From Escherichia sp. E4742 (GTDB lineage: Bacteria; Pseudomonadota; Gammaproteobacteria; Enterobacterales; Enterobacteriaceae): 64,000 nucleotides of DNA. Positions 55,475 through 64,000 of this stretch are shown here, piece after piece. Location of the stretch: positions 2,852,001 to 2,916,000 of the forward strand of contig NZ_CP040443.1 in the NCBI RefSeq assembly GCF_005843885.1, in the 5' to 3' direction. Within the stretch, counting starts at the first letter, position 1, and the number at the start of each line of letters is the position of its first letter. A program made the position numbers and the translations under genes. The notes beneath the pieces were generated by a model. The model was not told the origin of the DNA and made no database searches. It saw nothing but the letters and a program-made list of their open reading frames with translations.

Positions 55475-55500
55475 ACCCGGTAGCACTGGCGCTACCGGGT
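55475..55500. terminator. Hairpin after the DUF262 gene
   Basis: A ten-base perfect stem, acccggtagc / gctaccgggt, with a six-base loop, starts 13 bases after the stop codon. No long T-run follows, so it may act as a weak terminator or mRNA-stabilising hairpin. Confidence 0.6.
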
Positions 55501-55509
55501 CAATGTATC

Positions 55510-55790
55510 AGGCGACTTTCTGTTTACCTGTAATTACCCCAATAAATTCCTGCACCTGCCTTTGTTTACGCGCCGACAGCTTACACACCTGGCGCAGTGA
55601 CTGCATCAGTTCGCTCTCTTCGGCGGCGGGTGAAGTTAATCCCTTGCAACTGGTTCACTTTCTTGAAGTCGCTGATCGCTTTTTCCAGTAATTTTTGTAA
55701 TAACTGGATCTTCGTTGCCGGAAGTTTGATCTTGTTAATTCCAGCGGCTAAGGCGCTGGAGTTTAACAGCAAAATGGTACGCTTTTATCA
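55510..55790 (-). pseudogene. Probable hsdR (type I restriction) C-terminal scrap
   Basis: On the minus strand one frame reads NKIKLPATKIQLLQKLLEKAISDFKKVNQLQGINFT, which resembles the C-terminal helical region of type I restriction HsdR subunits. After that the frame breaks; a second frame continues SELMQSLRQVCKLSARKQ...FIGVITGKQKVA to a stop near 55511. Its location matches the hsd locus of other E. coli. The family call is from memory and is tentative. Confidence 0.35.
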
Positions 55791-55873
55791 CAGCAAAGAC
55801 GCGACGGAGATGATGGCGTTTTTAGTGGAGTGCTATCAGGTATGAATAAGATATTAGAGATTCATTTATTTCA

Positions 55874-55893
55874 CCCGGTGCAGAGCCACCGGG
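55874..55893 (-). terminator. Hairpin downstream of the NERD-helicase gene
   Basis: A seven-base stem (cccggtg / caccggg) with a six-base loop, 25 bases after the helicase stop on the minus strand. It is followed on that strand by 'tgaaataaatg', so it is only weakly terminator-like. Confidence 0.45.
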
Positions 55894-55917
55894 CGTTATG
55901 GAGATAATTTAGTATAT

Positions 55918-57768
55918 CTACATATATTGTGGGCTTTGCTCATAGGTCTTTAGTAGATGCTCATTTAACGCACCTTCACCGTGCAAGGTTACCAAGAGAT
56001 TGCAACGTGCTCGGGTAAAACCTACATAGAGTCTCTTTATATCCTCACTCAAATCATCGCTATTATCCCGTGTTCTCGCTGCATCAATAATGACAACTGA
56101 GTGAAACTCAAGCCCTTTGCTGCTGGGTAATGGCATAACAGAAATACGCTCTTGTTCCGGCGTCCAGGACTTTTTATCTGCAGAGCTTACAATAAGATTA
56201 AAGGGGATGTTTTTCGATTCAAGTACAGAACTTAGAGAGTTAGAAAGGGTATGAGTTGATGGACTTAGTATAGCAATTTCAGACCACGGAATCCCTTGTT
56301 CATTTTGCTCTGTAATCCACTTGACTGCTCTTGCTATTTCTTCGTCCTGTGTGTCGAAATGTTCAAGGTTGGGATAATCGCCATTCATTCCTCCCGCAGC
56401 AGGTTTCTGATAGGTTAAAGAACTATCGATATGGCTATTAAGATAATTAAATGCAATGCAACTGGCAAAGTGTAGGATTTGCTGTGTGTTTCTGTAATTT
56501 ATATTAAGAATAGTTGTGCGTCCTGTCGCTTTAATATCTACGCTGGACAGTGTAAAGTCTAATGCTTTCTTTTTTTGGTAAATTGACTGAGCATCATCAT
56601 AAAGAAATAGCAAATTCTCGTCCTGAGAGTCAGTCATTTTTGCCAGGATTTTTAACCATTCGGGCTTAAAATCATGTCCTTCATCAATTAATACAGCACT
56701 GTATTGTTCTGGTTTTATTTTTCCTGTATTGAAACCATCAGTCAACGCTTTCTCCATATTTTCAAAAATATTATCCCCTTCTGGAATGGTGATCTTGTTT
56801 TCTTTAATTTGTTGGAAACACCATGCATGAAAATTTTTAACCTTTATTTTCTCTGCAAAGGGATGATTGATGAACATCGACCGAAGTTTTTTGGCTAAAG
56901 TAATATTGTAGCAAATGACAAGTATTGGCTTTTCGCTGTCATTTTTTTTCGCTAATTCCTGACAGCGATGATAGAGGATCAATGTCTTCCCTGAACCTGC
57001 AACACCATGAATGATTCGGTGGCCATCTCTCATACTTCTGGCAAGTTGTTCCTGTTGAGTATCCAGTATAGAAATGATGGTTGGTGCATCGACACTAAAT
57101 TCATCACGGTTTTTACTTCTCTTGTCCCTTTCTATTCTGACATCGGGGTATAAGTGCCATCTAATCCTGTTCAACTGTTCTTGTGTAGCATGACATTTGA
57201 AGTCATATTTAATCAGCGAATGTATTTTGGATGAAACATCCTCTTTTGACATAAATTCATTAAGTTCGTCTTTGCAGATAACGAGATCCGATGGGAAAAT
57301 TCCGAGCAGTTCCTCTTCGGTAAATTTATTATTTAATGCTTCTCGCGTAATATTACTAAAGTATACGCCATATCCATAGGGGAACAGAAGATTGCCATTG
57401 TAACGCTCCTCCTGTTGGCATAATAAGGGGTCTTTTTTTAACTGGTTTACAGCTTCGAAAGCATATTGCCTGACTTGTTCTATCGGATTCTTTAAAGATT
57501 GAATACCATTTTGTGTCTCATACAACACATTAGACTTGTTGGCTTTTTTTATTTTTGTAATAAACCAATCTTTTACCTCGAGAAAAATAATGCCTTTTTC
57601 TGGCGAAAGTATCATAAAATCTGGGTGAAGATGCTTATCACCTGTAGGAATGTCATACCAACAGCAGCACTCTTCGCCAAGTCCTCTTTCAAGAATTCTT
57701 GCCAGCCTTTTCTCTCCGGCAGTAATTTTATCGTTGCAGCTACTGATTGTTGGGATTATTGTTGCCAT
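55918..57768 (-). CDS. NERD-nuclease / UvrD-type helicase fusion, probable defence protein
   Basis: A 616-residue protein. The N-terminal NERD domain has GEKRLARILERGL near 18 and the nuclease-like core HPDFMILSP (Asp50), FLEVKDW (Glu64, Lys66). A superfamily 1 helicase follows: Walker A GVAGSGKT at 255-262, Walker B AVLIDEGHDFKPEW near 355, NYRNT, and the C-terminal motifs SSKGLEFHSVVIIDAAR and LYVGFTRARCNLLVTLHG. NERD-helicase proteins occur often in defence islands. It is AT-rich compared with its neighbours and sits at a known variable locus, which suggests transfer. Confidence 0.88.
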   Translation of the reverse strand: MATIIPTISSCNDKITAGEKRLARILERGLGEECCCWYDIPTGDKHLHPDFMILSPEKGIIFLEVKDWFITKIKKANKSNVLYETQNGIQSLKNPIEQVRQYAFEAVNQLKKDPLLCQQEERYNGNLLFPYGYGVYFSNITREALNNKFTEEELLGIFPSDLVICKDELNEFMSKEDVSSKIHSLIKYDFKCHATQEQLNRIRWHLYPDVRIERDKRSKNRDEFSVDAPTIISILDTQQEQLARSMRDGHRIIHGVAGSGKTLILYHRCQELAKKNDSEKPILVICYNITLAKKLRSMFINHPFAEKIKVKNFHAWCFQQIKENKITIPEGDNIFENMEKALTDGFNTGKIKPEQYSAVLIDEGHDFKPEWLKILAKMTDSQDENLLFLYDDAQSIYQKKKALDFTLSSVDIKATGRTTILNINYRNTQQILHFASCIAFNYLNSHIDSSLTYQKPAAGGMNGDYPNLEHFDTQDEEIARAVKWITEQNEQGIPWSEIAILSPSTHTLSNSLSSVLESKNIPFNLIVSSADKKSWTPEQERISVMPLPSSKGLEFHSVVIIDAARTRDNSDDLSEDIKRLYVGFTRARCNLLVTLHGEGALNEHLLKTYEQSPQYM

Positions 57769-58099
57769 ATTAATCTCTTGTATTCGTGTTGATTATAATT
57801 CAACTGCTATTAATTTATTTGCTGATTGTTTTGGTTGACGATTTTTCTTTTTTGGACTGTACCAGAATGTTTGCATATTTGGAAATTAATGCATCTATTA
57901 CGCCTCAATAGGACGTCTATCATATAGATTGTTTTTAAAAGTATGAGTGGTGGCAATGTAAGTACATCTGTATTTAGGGGGTTATGGCAGAATTATATTT
58001 TTAATTTGAATGGGCATTGGAAAGAAAATAAAATAATGAAGCGAACGGAAAATGATAGGATTTTATCCTCGTCCGCTTCGTATGAGTAGGTTAAGGTGA
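57769..58099. other. AT-rich gap between the NERD-helicase gene and yjiA
   Basis: About 330 bp, strongly AT-rich to 58030, holding the helicase promoter. At 58038-58080 a long imperfect inverted repeat (gaagcgaacgga ... tcgtccgcttcg) probably ends yjiA transcription. No gene seen. Confidence 0.5.
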
Positions 58100-59056
58100 T
58101 TACTTCCTCAACCCCGCAAACGCCGCCCGAATCTCTTCCTCCGGCAGCTGAATCCCGATAAACACCATTGTGCTATGCGGTTTTTCATCGCCCCATGGGC
58201 GGTCCCAGTCGGCGCTGTAGAGGCGCTGGACGCCCTGGAACAGCAGGCGGTTAGGTTCGCCGTCAATCCACAGCATCCCTTTGTAACGCAGCAGTTTGTC
58301 TGCCGATTCCAGCAGCAGGTTTTCCATCACCCGGGAAACTTCGCTGATATCTACCGGGTAATCCAGTTCCACCACAATCGACGAAATATTGTTTTGTTTA
58401 TCTGCGATAAAGTGGAAACGCGGTTTGGTGCTGACGACGTTTTCTTCCAGCATAAAACCGTTGGTGTTGAACAACAGGTCCAGGTCGATGTCGCCGTGGG
58501 TGACGGTGTAGACCGGTGCGCGGGCGTTGATGCGTGCCAGGCGTTCGCGCAGTTTTTCTGCTTCGCCTGCGACGTCGGTTTTGGTCAGCAGAATCCGGTC
58601 GGCGTAGCCAACCTGTGACTGGGCGATGGTGAACTGGTTCATCTGCTCATCGGCATGTACCGCGTCCACCAGCGCAATCACGCCGTCCAGCAGGTAGCGC
58701 TGGCATAAAATCTCATGGGAGAAAAAGGTCTGAATAATCGGGCCGGGATCGGCCATGCCGGTGCATTCAATGACCAGACGATCGAACTGAATATTGCCCT
58801 TGTCGAGATTATCCAGCAGGTCGAGTAGCGCGTCTTCCAGCTCGTTGGAGCGCGAACAGCAGATGCAGCCGTTGGTCAGCGTTTTGATCTGCGTGGCGCG
58901 GTCGCCAATCAATTGATCATCAACGGAGACTTCGCCGAATTCGTTTTCAATCACGGCAATCTTGTAGCCGTGTTGTTCGTTAAGAATATGGCGCAGCAGG
59001 GTGGTTTTGCCTGCGCCTAAAAAACCGGTGAGTAGGGTAACTGCAATCGGGTTCAT
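58100..59056 (-). CDS. yjiA: YjiA, COG0523 GTPase, zinc-linked
   Basis: A 318-residue GTPase of the COG0523 family related to CobW and HypB. Walker A GFLGAGKTT is near residue 11, the metal-binding motif CICC (TNGCICCSRSNE) near 64, and the TKTD guanine motif near 155. YjiA binds zinc and other transition metals and is viewed as a metal chaperone or sensor. It lies 10 bases after yjiX. ATG at 59056 gives the accepted length. Confidence 0.95.
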   Translation of the reverse strand: MNPIAVTLLTGFLGAGKTTLLRHILNEQHGYKIAVIENEFGEVSVDDQLIGDRATQIKTLTNGCICCSRSNELEDALLDLLDNLDKGNIQFDRLVIECTGMADPGPIIQTFFSHEILCQRYLLDGVIALVDAVHADEQMNQFTIAQSQVGYADRILLTKTDVAGEAEKLRERLARINARAPVYTVTHGDIDLDLLFNTNGFMLEENVVSTKPRFHFIADKQNNISSIVVELDYPVDISEVSRVMENLLLESADKLLRYKGMLWIDGEPNRLLFQGVQRLYSADWDRPWGDEKPHSTMVFIGIQLPEEEIRAAFAGLRK

Positions 59057-59066
59057 GCTCTCTCCA

Positions 59067-59270
59067 TTAACAACAGCGCATACCGCCTTTACCATCGCCG
59101 CCGTAGCGCGCGTTCTGGCGTTCGCGGAAGAATTCTTCGTAGCTCATGTACGGCTTGTCGGGATGGTTGGTCTTCATATGCTCGACGTAGTTGTCGTAGT
59201 CTGGAATGCCAATCAACATCTTCGCCGCCTGGCCGAGATATTTTTTTGCCTGTCCTAAGTTACCAAACAT
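59067..59270 (-). CDS. yjiX: YjiX, YbdD/DUF466 small protein
   Basis: A 67-residue protein of the YbdD/YjiX family ([32 protein letters not shown]..., ends MRCC). Members are paired with CstA/BtsT-type transporters, as here. The molecular role is unclear. It is part of the btsT-yjiX-yjiA run, with a REP element between it and btsT. Confidence 0.95.
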
Positions 59271-59321
59271 TTTGCCTTCCAGATATGCGTAAAGCCCGGA
59301 AGCTGTCCGAGCTGGGGATTT

Positions 59322-59386
<65 letters not shown>

Positions 59387-59389
59387 CGG

Positions 59390-61540
59390 TTAGTGGTGCG
59401 AAGAAATCTTCACGCCGCCTTCCGGGATTGGAACGTACGGTGTTTCTTTGTCAGTACGTTTGTCGCTGTTACGCACCGCAAGCCAGGTTTTGAAACCGTA
59501 GAAGATGATGCTGTACACCACAATCAGGAACAGAATACTTAGACCCGCGTTGGTGTAGTTGTTCACAACGATGTGGTTCATGTTGGCAATCTGCTGCGCC
59601 GTCAGGTCAGTACCGTTAGCAATCTTCTCTTTGTACTGGCTCGCCATGTAGAAGAAGCCTTCCATCTGCGGGTTGGTGCTGAACAGTTTCAGGCCCAGCG
59701 CCCAGGTGGTGCAGATAAGCAGCCATACAGCCGGAACAACAGTTACCCAGATGTATTGGGTGCGCTTCATCTTAATCAGCACAACGGTACCCAGTACCAG
59801 CGCCACGGCTGCCAGCATCTGGTTGGAGATACCGAACAGCGGCCACAGGCTCTTAACGCCGCCCAGCGGATCGACCACGCCCTGATACAGCAGGTAGCCC
59901 CACAGACCCACACAGCCCGCAGTACCGATGATACCGGCAACCAGAGAGTCAGTTTTTTTCAGGAACGGGATGAAGTTACCCAGCAGGTCTTGCAGCATAA
60001 AGCGGCCAGAACGGGTACCGGCATCCAGTGCGGTCAGGATGAACAGGGCTTCGAACAGAATACCGAAGTGATACCAGAAGCCCATGTCAGCCATCGGCAA
60101 CACTTTGTGGAACACGTGAGCGATACCTACCGCCAGCGTCGGCGCACCACCGGCACGGTTCAGGACAGAAGGCTCACCAATGTCTTTCGCGGTTTGCAGG
60201 ATCTGCTCTGGAGAAATCACGAAGCCCCAGGAGCTGACGGTCGCTGCCGCGTGTGCGGTAACGTCTTTCAGCTGCGCCATGATGATCGGCGCGTTCTCGC
60301 CACCCATTTCATGCAGGTTAGGCATGGTGATGCCAAGGCCAGCAGGCGGGGTATTCATCGCGAAGTAAAGACCCGGTTCGATGATGGACGCAGCAACCAG
60401 CGCCATAATCGCCACGAAGGACTCCATCAGCATTGCGCCGTAGCCAATGAAACGCGCGTCGGTTTCGTTAGCCAGCAGTTTCGGCGTCGTACCGGAAGAG
60501 ATCAGCGCGTGGAAGCCAGATACCGCACCACAGGCGATGGTGATGAACAGGAACGGGAACAGAGCGCCTTTCCACAGCGGGCCAGTACCGTCAATGTACT
60601 GGGTCATCGCAGGCATTTTCAGTTCCGGGTTCAGCACTACGATACCCAGCGCCAGGCCGACGATAACGCCGATTTTCAGGAAGGTCGCCAGATAGTCGCG
60701 CGGTGCGAGGATCAGCCACACTGGCAGCAGTGCGGAAACAAACGCATAGCCAATCAGCGCGAAGGTAATGGTGGTGTCTTTAAAGGTCAGTGCCGGACCC
60801 CAGTATGGATCGTGTGCAATCACGCCGCCGAAGTAGATAGAGGCAACCAGTAGTACGATACCAATAACAGAGACTTCACCCACACGTCCCGGACGAATAA
60901 AGCGCATGTAGATACCCATAAACAGCGCAATCGGTACGGTTGAGCAAACGGTGAAGACACCCCACGGACTTTCGGCCAGGGCTTTAACCACAATCAGCGC
61001 CAGAACGGCGAGAATGATGATCATGATTAAGAAACAGCCAAACAGCGCGATAGTTCCCGGTACTGGCCCCATCTCTTCTTTGATCATCTCACCGAGAGAT
61101 GCGCCGTTACGGCGAGAGGAGATAAACAGCACCATAAAGTCCTGAACCGCACCGGCCAGCACTACCCCCGCCAGCAGCCACAGCGTGCCAGGCAGGTAGC
61201 CCATCTGCGCGGCGAGAACCGGACCCACCAGCGGACCCGCACCGGCGATAGCGGCGAAGTGGTGACCAAACAACACGTAACGGTTGGTCGGAACATAGTT
61301 CAGACCGTCGTTGTTAATAACCGCAGGCGTCGCGCGCGTGGGGTCGAGTTTCATCACTTTCTGGGCGATGTACAGACTGTAGTAGCGATACGCCACCAGA
61401 TACACCGACACAGAGGCGACCACGATCCACAGGGCGCTGACGTGCTCCCCCCGACGTAATGCAACTACCGCGAGGCAGAATGCACCGATGATTCCGAGAA
61501 TCACCCAGGGTATGTGCTTGAATAGTTTTTTCGTATCCAT
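59390..61540 (-). CDS. btsT: Pyruvate/H+ symporter BtsT
   Basis: BtsT (YjiY) is a CstA-family high-affinity pyruvate importer induced by the BtsS/BtsR two-component system. The 716-residue protein has about 18 membrane helices and the CstA motifs RYVLFGHHFAAIAGAGPLVGPVLAAQMGY near residue 85 and GAVSGFHALISSGTTPK near 340. ATG at 61540 matches the known start; an in-frame upstream ATG would add five residues. Confidence 0.96.
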   Translation of the reverse strand: MDTKKLFKHIPWVILGIIGAFCLAVVALRRGEHVSALWIVVASVSVYLVAYRYYSLYIAQKVMKLDPTRATPAVINNDGLNYVPTNRYVLFGHHFAAIAGAGPLVGPVLAAQMGYLPGTLWLLAGVVLAGAVQDFMVLFISSRRNGASLGEMIKEEMGPVPGTIALFGCFLIMIIILAVLALIVVKALAESPWGVFTVCSTVPIALFMGIYMRFIRPGRVGEVSVIGIVLLVASIYFGGVIAHDPYWGPALTFKDTTITFALIGYAFVSALLPVWLILAPRDYLATFLKIGVIVGLALGIVVLNPELKMPAMTQYIDGTGPLWKGALFPFLFITIACGAVSGFHALISSGTTPKLLANETDARFIGYGAMLMESFVAIMALVAASIIEPGLYFAMNTPPAGLGITMPNLHEMGGENAPIIMAQLKDVTAHAAATVSSWGFVISPEQILQTAKDIGEPSVLNRAGGAPTLAVGIAHVFHKVLPMADMGFWYHFGILFEALFILTALDAGTRSGRFMLQDLLGNFIPFLKKTDSLVAGIIGTAGCVGLWGYLLYQGVVDPLGGVKSLWPLFGISNQMLAAVALVLGTVVLIKMKRTQYIWVTVVPAVWLLICTTWALGLKLFSTNPQMEGFFYMASQYKEKIANGTDLTAQQIANMNHIVVNNYTNAGLSILFLIVVYSIIFYGFKTWLAVRNSDKRTDKETPYVPIPEGGVKISSHH

Positions 61541-61555
61541 AGTAAAACCTGGCAT

Positions 61556-61680
61556 TTTACTCGTCGTCTTTCGGCTTACAGGTGCGGCAGCTGCATTCGT
61601 TCACCCCAGTCACTTACCTTGTAAGCTCCTGGGATTCCCTCACTTGCCGCCTTCCTGCAAACCGAAATCCTTAGAGTAAT
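61556..61680. repeat. ERIC (IRU) element upstream of btsT
   Basis: A 125-bp palindromic element containing the conserved ERIC core 'gttcaccccagtcacttacc' and 'tgtaagctcctgggattccc'. These correspond to the segments used for ERIC typing. The right end (ccgaaatccttagagtaa) mirrors the left. It lies between the promoter region and the btsT start, so it will be in the btsT leader RNA if transcription starts upstream of it. Confidence 0.9.
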
Positions 61681-61873
61681 TTGTTAATCATAGGCCGAAG
61701 CCGTTCTAGGTTTGCGTTGCGTTTGAGGAGGTAAATTGACCGCTATCCTGCAGTGATGTTGCCAGAGTTACGCGCGCGTAAAGTAAGGTAAATAACTGAG
61801 TGGTTATATTAGGGACGTAAGCGGTCAGGAATGGCGGTGAGCGGTTGGGCAAGAATTATTCGTCGGAGTAATA

Positions 61874-61889
61874 TGTGATTGAGATCACA
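61874..61889. promoter_or_regulatory. CRP binding site
   Basis: TGTGATTGAGATCACA is a perfect two-fold TGTGA-N6-TCACA CRP site. It lies about 330 bp upstream of btsT, beyond the ERIC element; btsT is known to respond to cAMP-CRP. Confidence 0.8.
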
Positions 61890-61897
61890 ATAAAAAT

Positions 61898-61924
61898 CCC
61901 CCTTCGATAATTAACCGAAGGGGG
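61898..61924. terminator. Terminator after the D-amino-acid lyase/deaminase gene
   Basis: A nine-base stem, cccccttcg / cgaaggggg, with a nine-base loop, followed on the minus strand by 'atttttatt'. It lies five bases after the stop codon of the minus-strand gene. Confidence 0.88.
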
Positions 61925-61929
61925 AGTTC

Positions 61930-63150
61930 TTAGAAGAGAGTATCCAGCTCTGCCTGTACGTTGTAGTCGTCATCAGTCAATAACAACGTTTTCCATTTGT
62001 CGAAGGTCAGGCACGGATGGGAAGTGCCAAACACCAGAATGTCCCCCACTTGCACGTCGCTGTTGGCAGCCAGTTGTAACATGCAGTGCTGATCCATAAT
62101 GCCTGTACTGCGAATCGCCTGTGGATCAAATGCCAGTGATTTGCCGTTGCGGTAGTGGGCGACTGGTTGCGGCAGTCCGGCGTCGAAGGCGCAATCACGC
62201 TTACCAAAATTTACCACCGCACGATCAGCTTCCGGCACCGATTGCACCATGGCGACCAGTTCCAGCGCAGATGTGAGATCGCCTGCCAGATCGCAAGCCA
62301 CAGGATCACGGGCGAGCAACTGTTGTTGTGCCGCGTCGTAGATCCCGGTGTCGTGAGTGATATAACAGCCAGGGCGAATAACAATGCGGCAGTTATCAGG
62401 CTTTTCTGCCGCCAGCCAGATATTGCACACCACGTCATACCAGACCGTGCCTGCTCCGGTGAGAATAAACTCGCCATCAACCAGACTCGCCATATCACAG
62501 GCCAGTTGTGCGGCATCCCGTAGCAGAGCTTCTACCTGCGGCTGTGGATCGTCACCGTGTAAAACACCTTCATATAACTCAAGCCCCCGCAGACGTAATC
62601 CTGGTAATTGGGCCGCCTGCTTAGCCAGTGCCAGTGCGGCATCCGTTGAGCGGCAACCACAGCGCCCGCCGGGAACACCCAGCTCAATCATCACGTTCAG
62701 CGTCTGTTGCTGGCTGGCAAAAAAGGCAGACAAAGCGCGGGCGTTCTCAATGCTGTCGATACAGCAGATAAAATCGACCGTCGGGTAATGGCGTTGCAAC
62801 TGGGCAATCAGCTGCATATTCGCCTTGCCGACCAACTGGTTAACCATCAGCACACGCTGAATACCGCTCGCCATTGCCGCACCAGCCTGCCACGCGCTAC
62901 CGACACCTATTGCCCAGGCGCCTGCCGCCTGCTGCGCCTGAAAAATCCACGGCGTCATGGTGGTTTTACCGTGCGGTGCCAGTGAAACGCCGCGCGCGTC
63001 AGCATAGCGTTGCATCCACGCAATGTTGTTCTCCAGGGCCTGCTTTTTAATGATTGCGGCAGGTAAACAAACATCTTCGGCAAGGATATTTGCGGGCATT
63101 TGCATCAGGGCAGATTTATGGGGAACCAGCGGCTCAGAGTGGTATTTCAT
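61930..63150 (-). CDS. PLP-dependent D-amino-acid lyase/deaminase (alanine-racemase-fold, DSD1/DTA-like)
   Basis: A 406-residue fold-type III PLP enzyme similar to D-threonine aldolases and D-serine dehydratases. The PLP lysine lies in LAPHGKTTMTPWIF near residue 60. The C-terminal metal-site region has DQHCML and VGDILVFGTSHPCLTFDKW. Next to an N-acyl-D-amino-acid deacylase, it probably degrades D-amino acids freed by that enzyme; the exact substrate is not shown. ATG at 63150 has AAAAGG eight bases upstream; a GTG at 63159 overlaps the ribosome site. Confidence 0.85.
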   Translation of the reverse strand: MKYHSEPLVPHKSALMQMPANILAEDVCLPAAIIKKQALENNIAWMQRYADARGVSLAPHGKTTMTPWIFQAQQAAGAWAIGVGSAWQAGAAMASGIQRVLMVNQLVGKANMQLIAQLQRHYPTVDFICCIDSIENARALSAFFASQQQTLNVMIELGVPGGRCGCRSTDAALALAKQAAQLPGLRLRGLELYEGVLHGDDPQPQVEALLRDAAQLACDMASLVDGEFILTGAGTVWYDVVCNIWLAAEKPDNCRIVIRPGCYITHDTGIYDAAQQQLLARDPVACDLAGDLTSALELVAMVQSVPEADRAVVNFGKRDCAFDAGLPQPVAHYRNGKSLAFDPQAIRSTGIMDQHCMLQLAANSDVQVGDILVFGTSHPCLTFDKWKTLLLTDDDYNVQAELDTLF

Positions 63151-63350
63151 AACATTCACCTTTTAAGTTTTTCACCGTATCGGATGTAGGTATCATTTTT
63201 AACTAAATGAAATATAAGTGTTTAGTTTATTTATCTTATGGTTTATGAATAAAAGTATCAGAAAATCATCTGGGTTTTGCGTAGTTTTCCACTGTTTTTC
63301 ATCCTTGTAAATGGTTAACTTGTCACCATTGCAGAAATGGAGTGACGAAC
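63151..63350. promoter_or_regulatory. Divergent promoter region of the D-amino-acid genes
   Basis: A 200-bp AT-rich space between two divergent start codons, which must hold both promoters. I see no clear operator. Confidence 0.45.
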
Positions 63351-64000
63351 ATGCAGGTTGACTGGTTATTCAAAAATGTGACGGTTATCGACGGCAGCGG
63401 CGGCCCTGAATTTCGCGGTGACGTGGCAATAACAGGTGATCGAATTGTTGATATTGCCCCTACGCTTAACGTTACGGCGCAGCAGGTCATTGACGGTGAA
63501 GGACGGGCGCTGGCACCAGGGTTTATCGACGTTCATACCCATGACGATATCAACGTTATCCGTATCCCGGAATATCTGCCAAAAATCAGCCAGGGGATCA
63601 CCACGGTGATTGTCGGCAACTGCGGGATCAGTGCAGCGTCGGCGAAAATGAAAGGCGAAGTCCCTGACCCGATGAATCTGTTGGGGGAAGCGGAGCACTT
63701 TATTTATCCCACCGTTGAAAGCTATGCCCTGGCAGTGGAAGCAGCCAGACCGTCACTGAACGTTGGCACGCTGATTGGTCATACGGCGCTGCGTAATAAT
63801 CATATGGACGACTTGTTTCGCCCGGCGACGGCGGATGAAATTGCCGCCATGCGTGCCGACTTACGTCTGGCGTTGAGTCAGGGGGCGCTGGGGTTAAGTT
63901 CCGGACTGGCTTATGCCACCGCATTTCAGGCGACTACCGAAGAGGTGATGGCGCTGGCGGAAGAACTGGCAGGTGAGAAGGGGGTTTATACCACTCATCT
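63351..64000 (+). CDS. N-acyl-D-amino-acid deacylase (D-aminoacylase), cut by window edge
   Basis: D-aminoacylases remove the acyl group from N-acyl-D-amino acids. The visible 216 residues begin MQVDWLFKNVTVIDGSGGPEF, with the amidohydrolase metal motif PGFIDVHTHDDINV near residue 60, the conserved Cys in TVIVGNCGIS near 91, and LIGHTALR near 145. GGAG precedes the ATG. The C-terminal half lies outside the window. Its divergent neighbour would act on the product. Confidence 0.92.
   Translation, partial: MQVDWLFKNVTVIDGSGGPEFRGDVAITGDRIVDIAPTLNVTAQQVIDGEGRALAPGFIDVHTHDDINVIRIPEYLPKISQGITTVIVGNCGISAASAKMKGEVPDPMNLLGEAEHFIYPTVESYALAVEAARPSLNVGTLIGHTALRNNHMDDLFRPATADEIAAMRADLRLALSQGALGLSSGLAYATAFQATTEEVMALAEELAGEKGVYTTH

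Noticed and set aside
59573..60853. 426-codon open frame antisense to btsT
   Set aside because: A shadow of the btsT coding sequence with low-complexity, charged composition and no ribosome site.

Overview
The window is an Escherichia coli chromosome segment, or that of a very close Escherichia relative. The flanks carry E. coli genes at their usual lengths and in their usual order: valS-holC-pepA-lptF-lptG-yjgR-leuX on the left, and uxuA-uxuB-uxuR-iraD-iadA-kptA-yjiJ-yjiK-yjiL-yjiM-yjiN-rpnD-yjiR-yjiS-yjiA-yjiX-btsT on the right. REP/BIME repeats, an ERIC element and E. coli-type operators (NanR, UxuR/ExuR, CRP) fit this. I made these identifications by recognising the sequences; no database search was run.

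Left backbone (1-7203): valS start, holC, a three-copy 98-bp BIME array, pepA, the divergent lptF-lptG pair for LPS export, yjgR, a decayed piece of ahr, and tRNA-Leu(CAA) leuX. The idn gluconate genes normally found between yjgR and ahr are missing.

Island (about 7166-35460): a P4-type integrase gene with a frameshift, an HNH restriction enzyme of the phosphorothioate-dependent kind, an IS3-family element broken by an IS110-family element, and then a complete Dpd system for 7-deazaguanine DNA modification and restriction. One arm reads forward: a small unknown gene, then dpdC, dpdA and dpdB, the modification genes. The other arm reads in reverse: dpdE-F-G-H-I-J-K-D, the restriction genes, with SNF2-, RecQ- and DUF1998-type helicases, a large ATPase and a PLD-type nuclease. 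The arms meet at a bidirectional terminator. A second queD copy beyond dpdE probably boosts preQ0 supply.

Right backbone (35460-64000): this is a heavily eroded version of the nan-fim-uxu-yji region. Only the 3' end of nanS remains. nanM sits directly behind a NanR operator, and nanC, the whole fim cluster and gntP are absent from between nanM and uxuA. hypT and yjiG are remnants; yjiC, yjiH and mdtM are missing.

The stretch after yjiS, which is the E. coli 'immigration control' region (hsd/mcr in K-12), instead holds a DUF262-DUF1524 nuclease with a C-terminal DUF5655-like part, a likely hsdR scrap, and a NERD-nuclease/UvrD-type helicase protein; both intact genes are probable defence genes. 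The window ends with btsT and a divergent pair for D-amino-acid metabolism: a PLP-dependent D-amino-acid lyase/deaminase and an N-acyl-D-amino-acid deacylase that is cut by the window edge.
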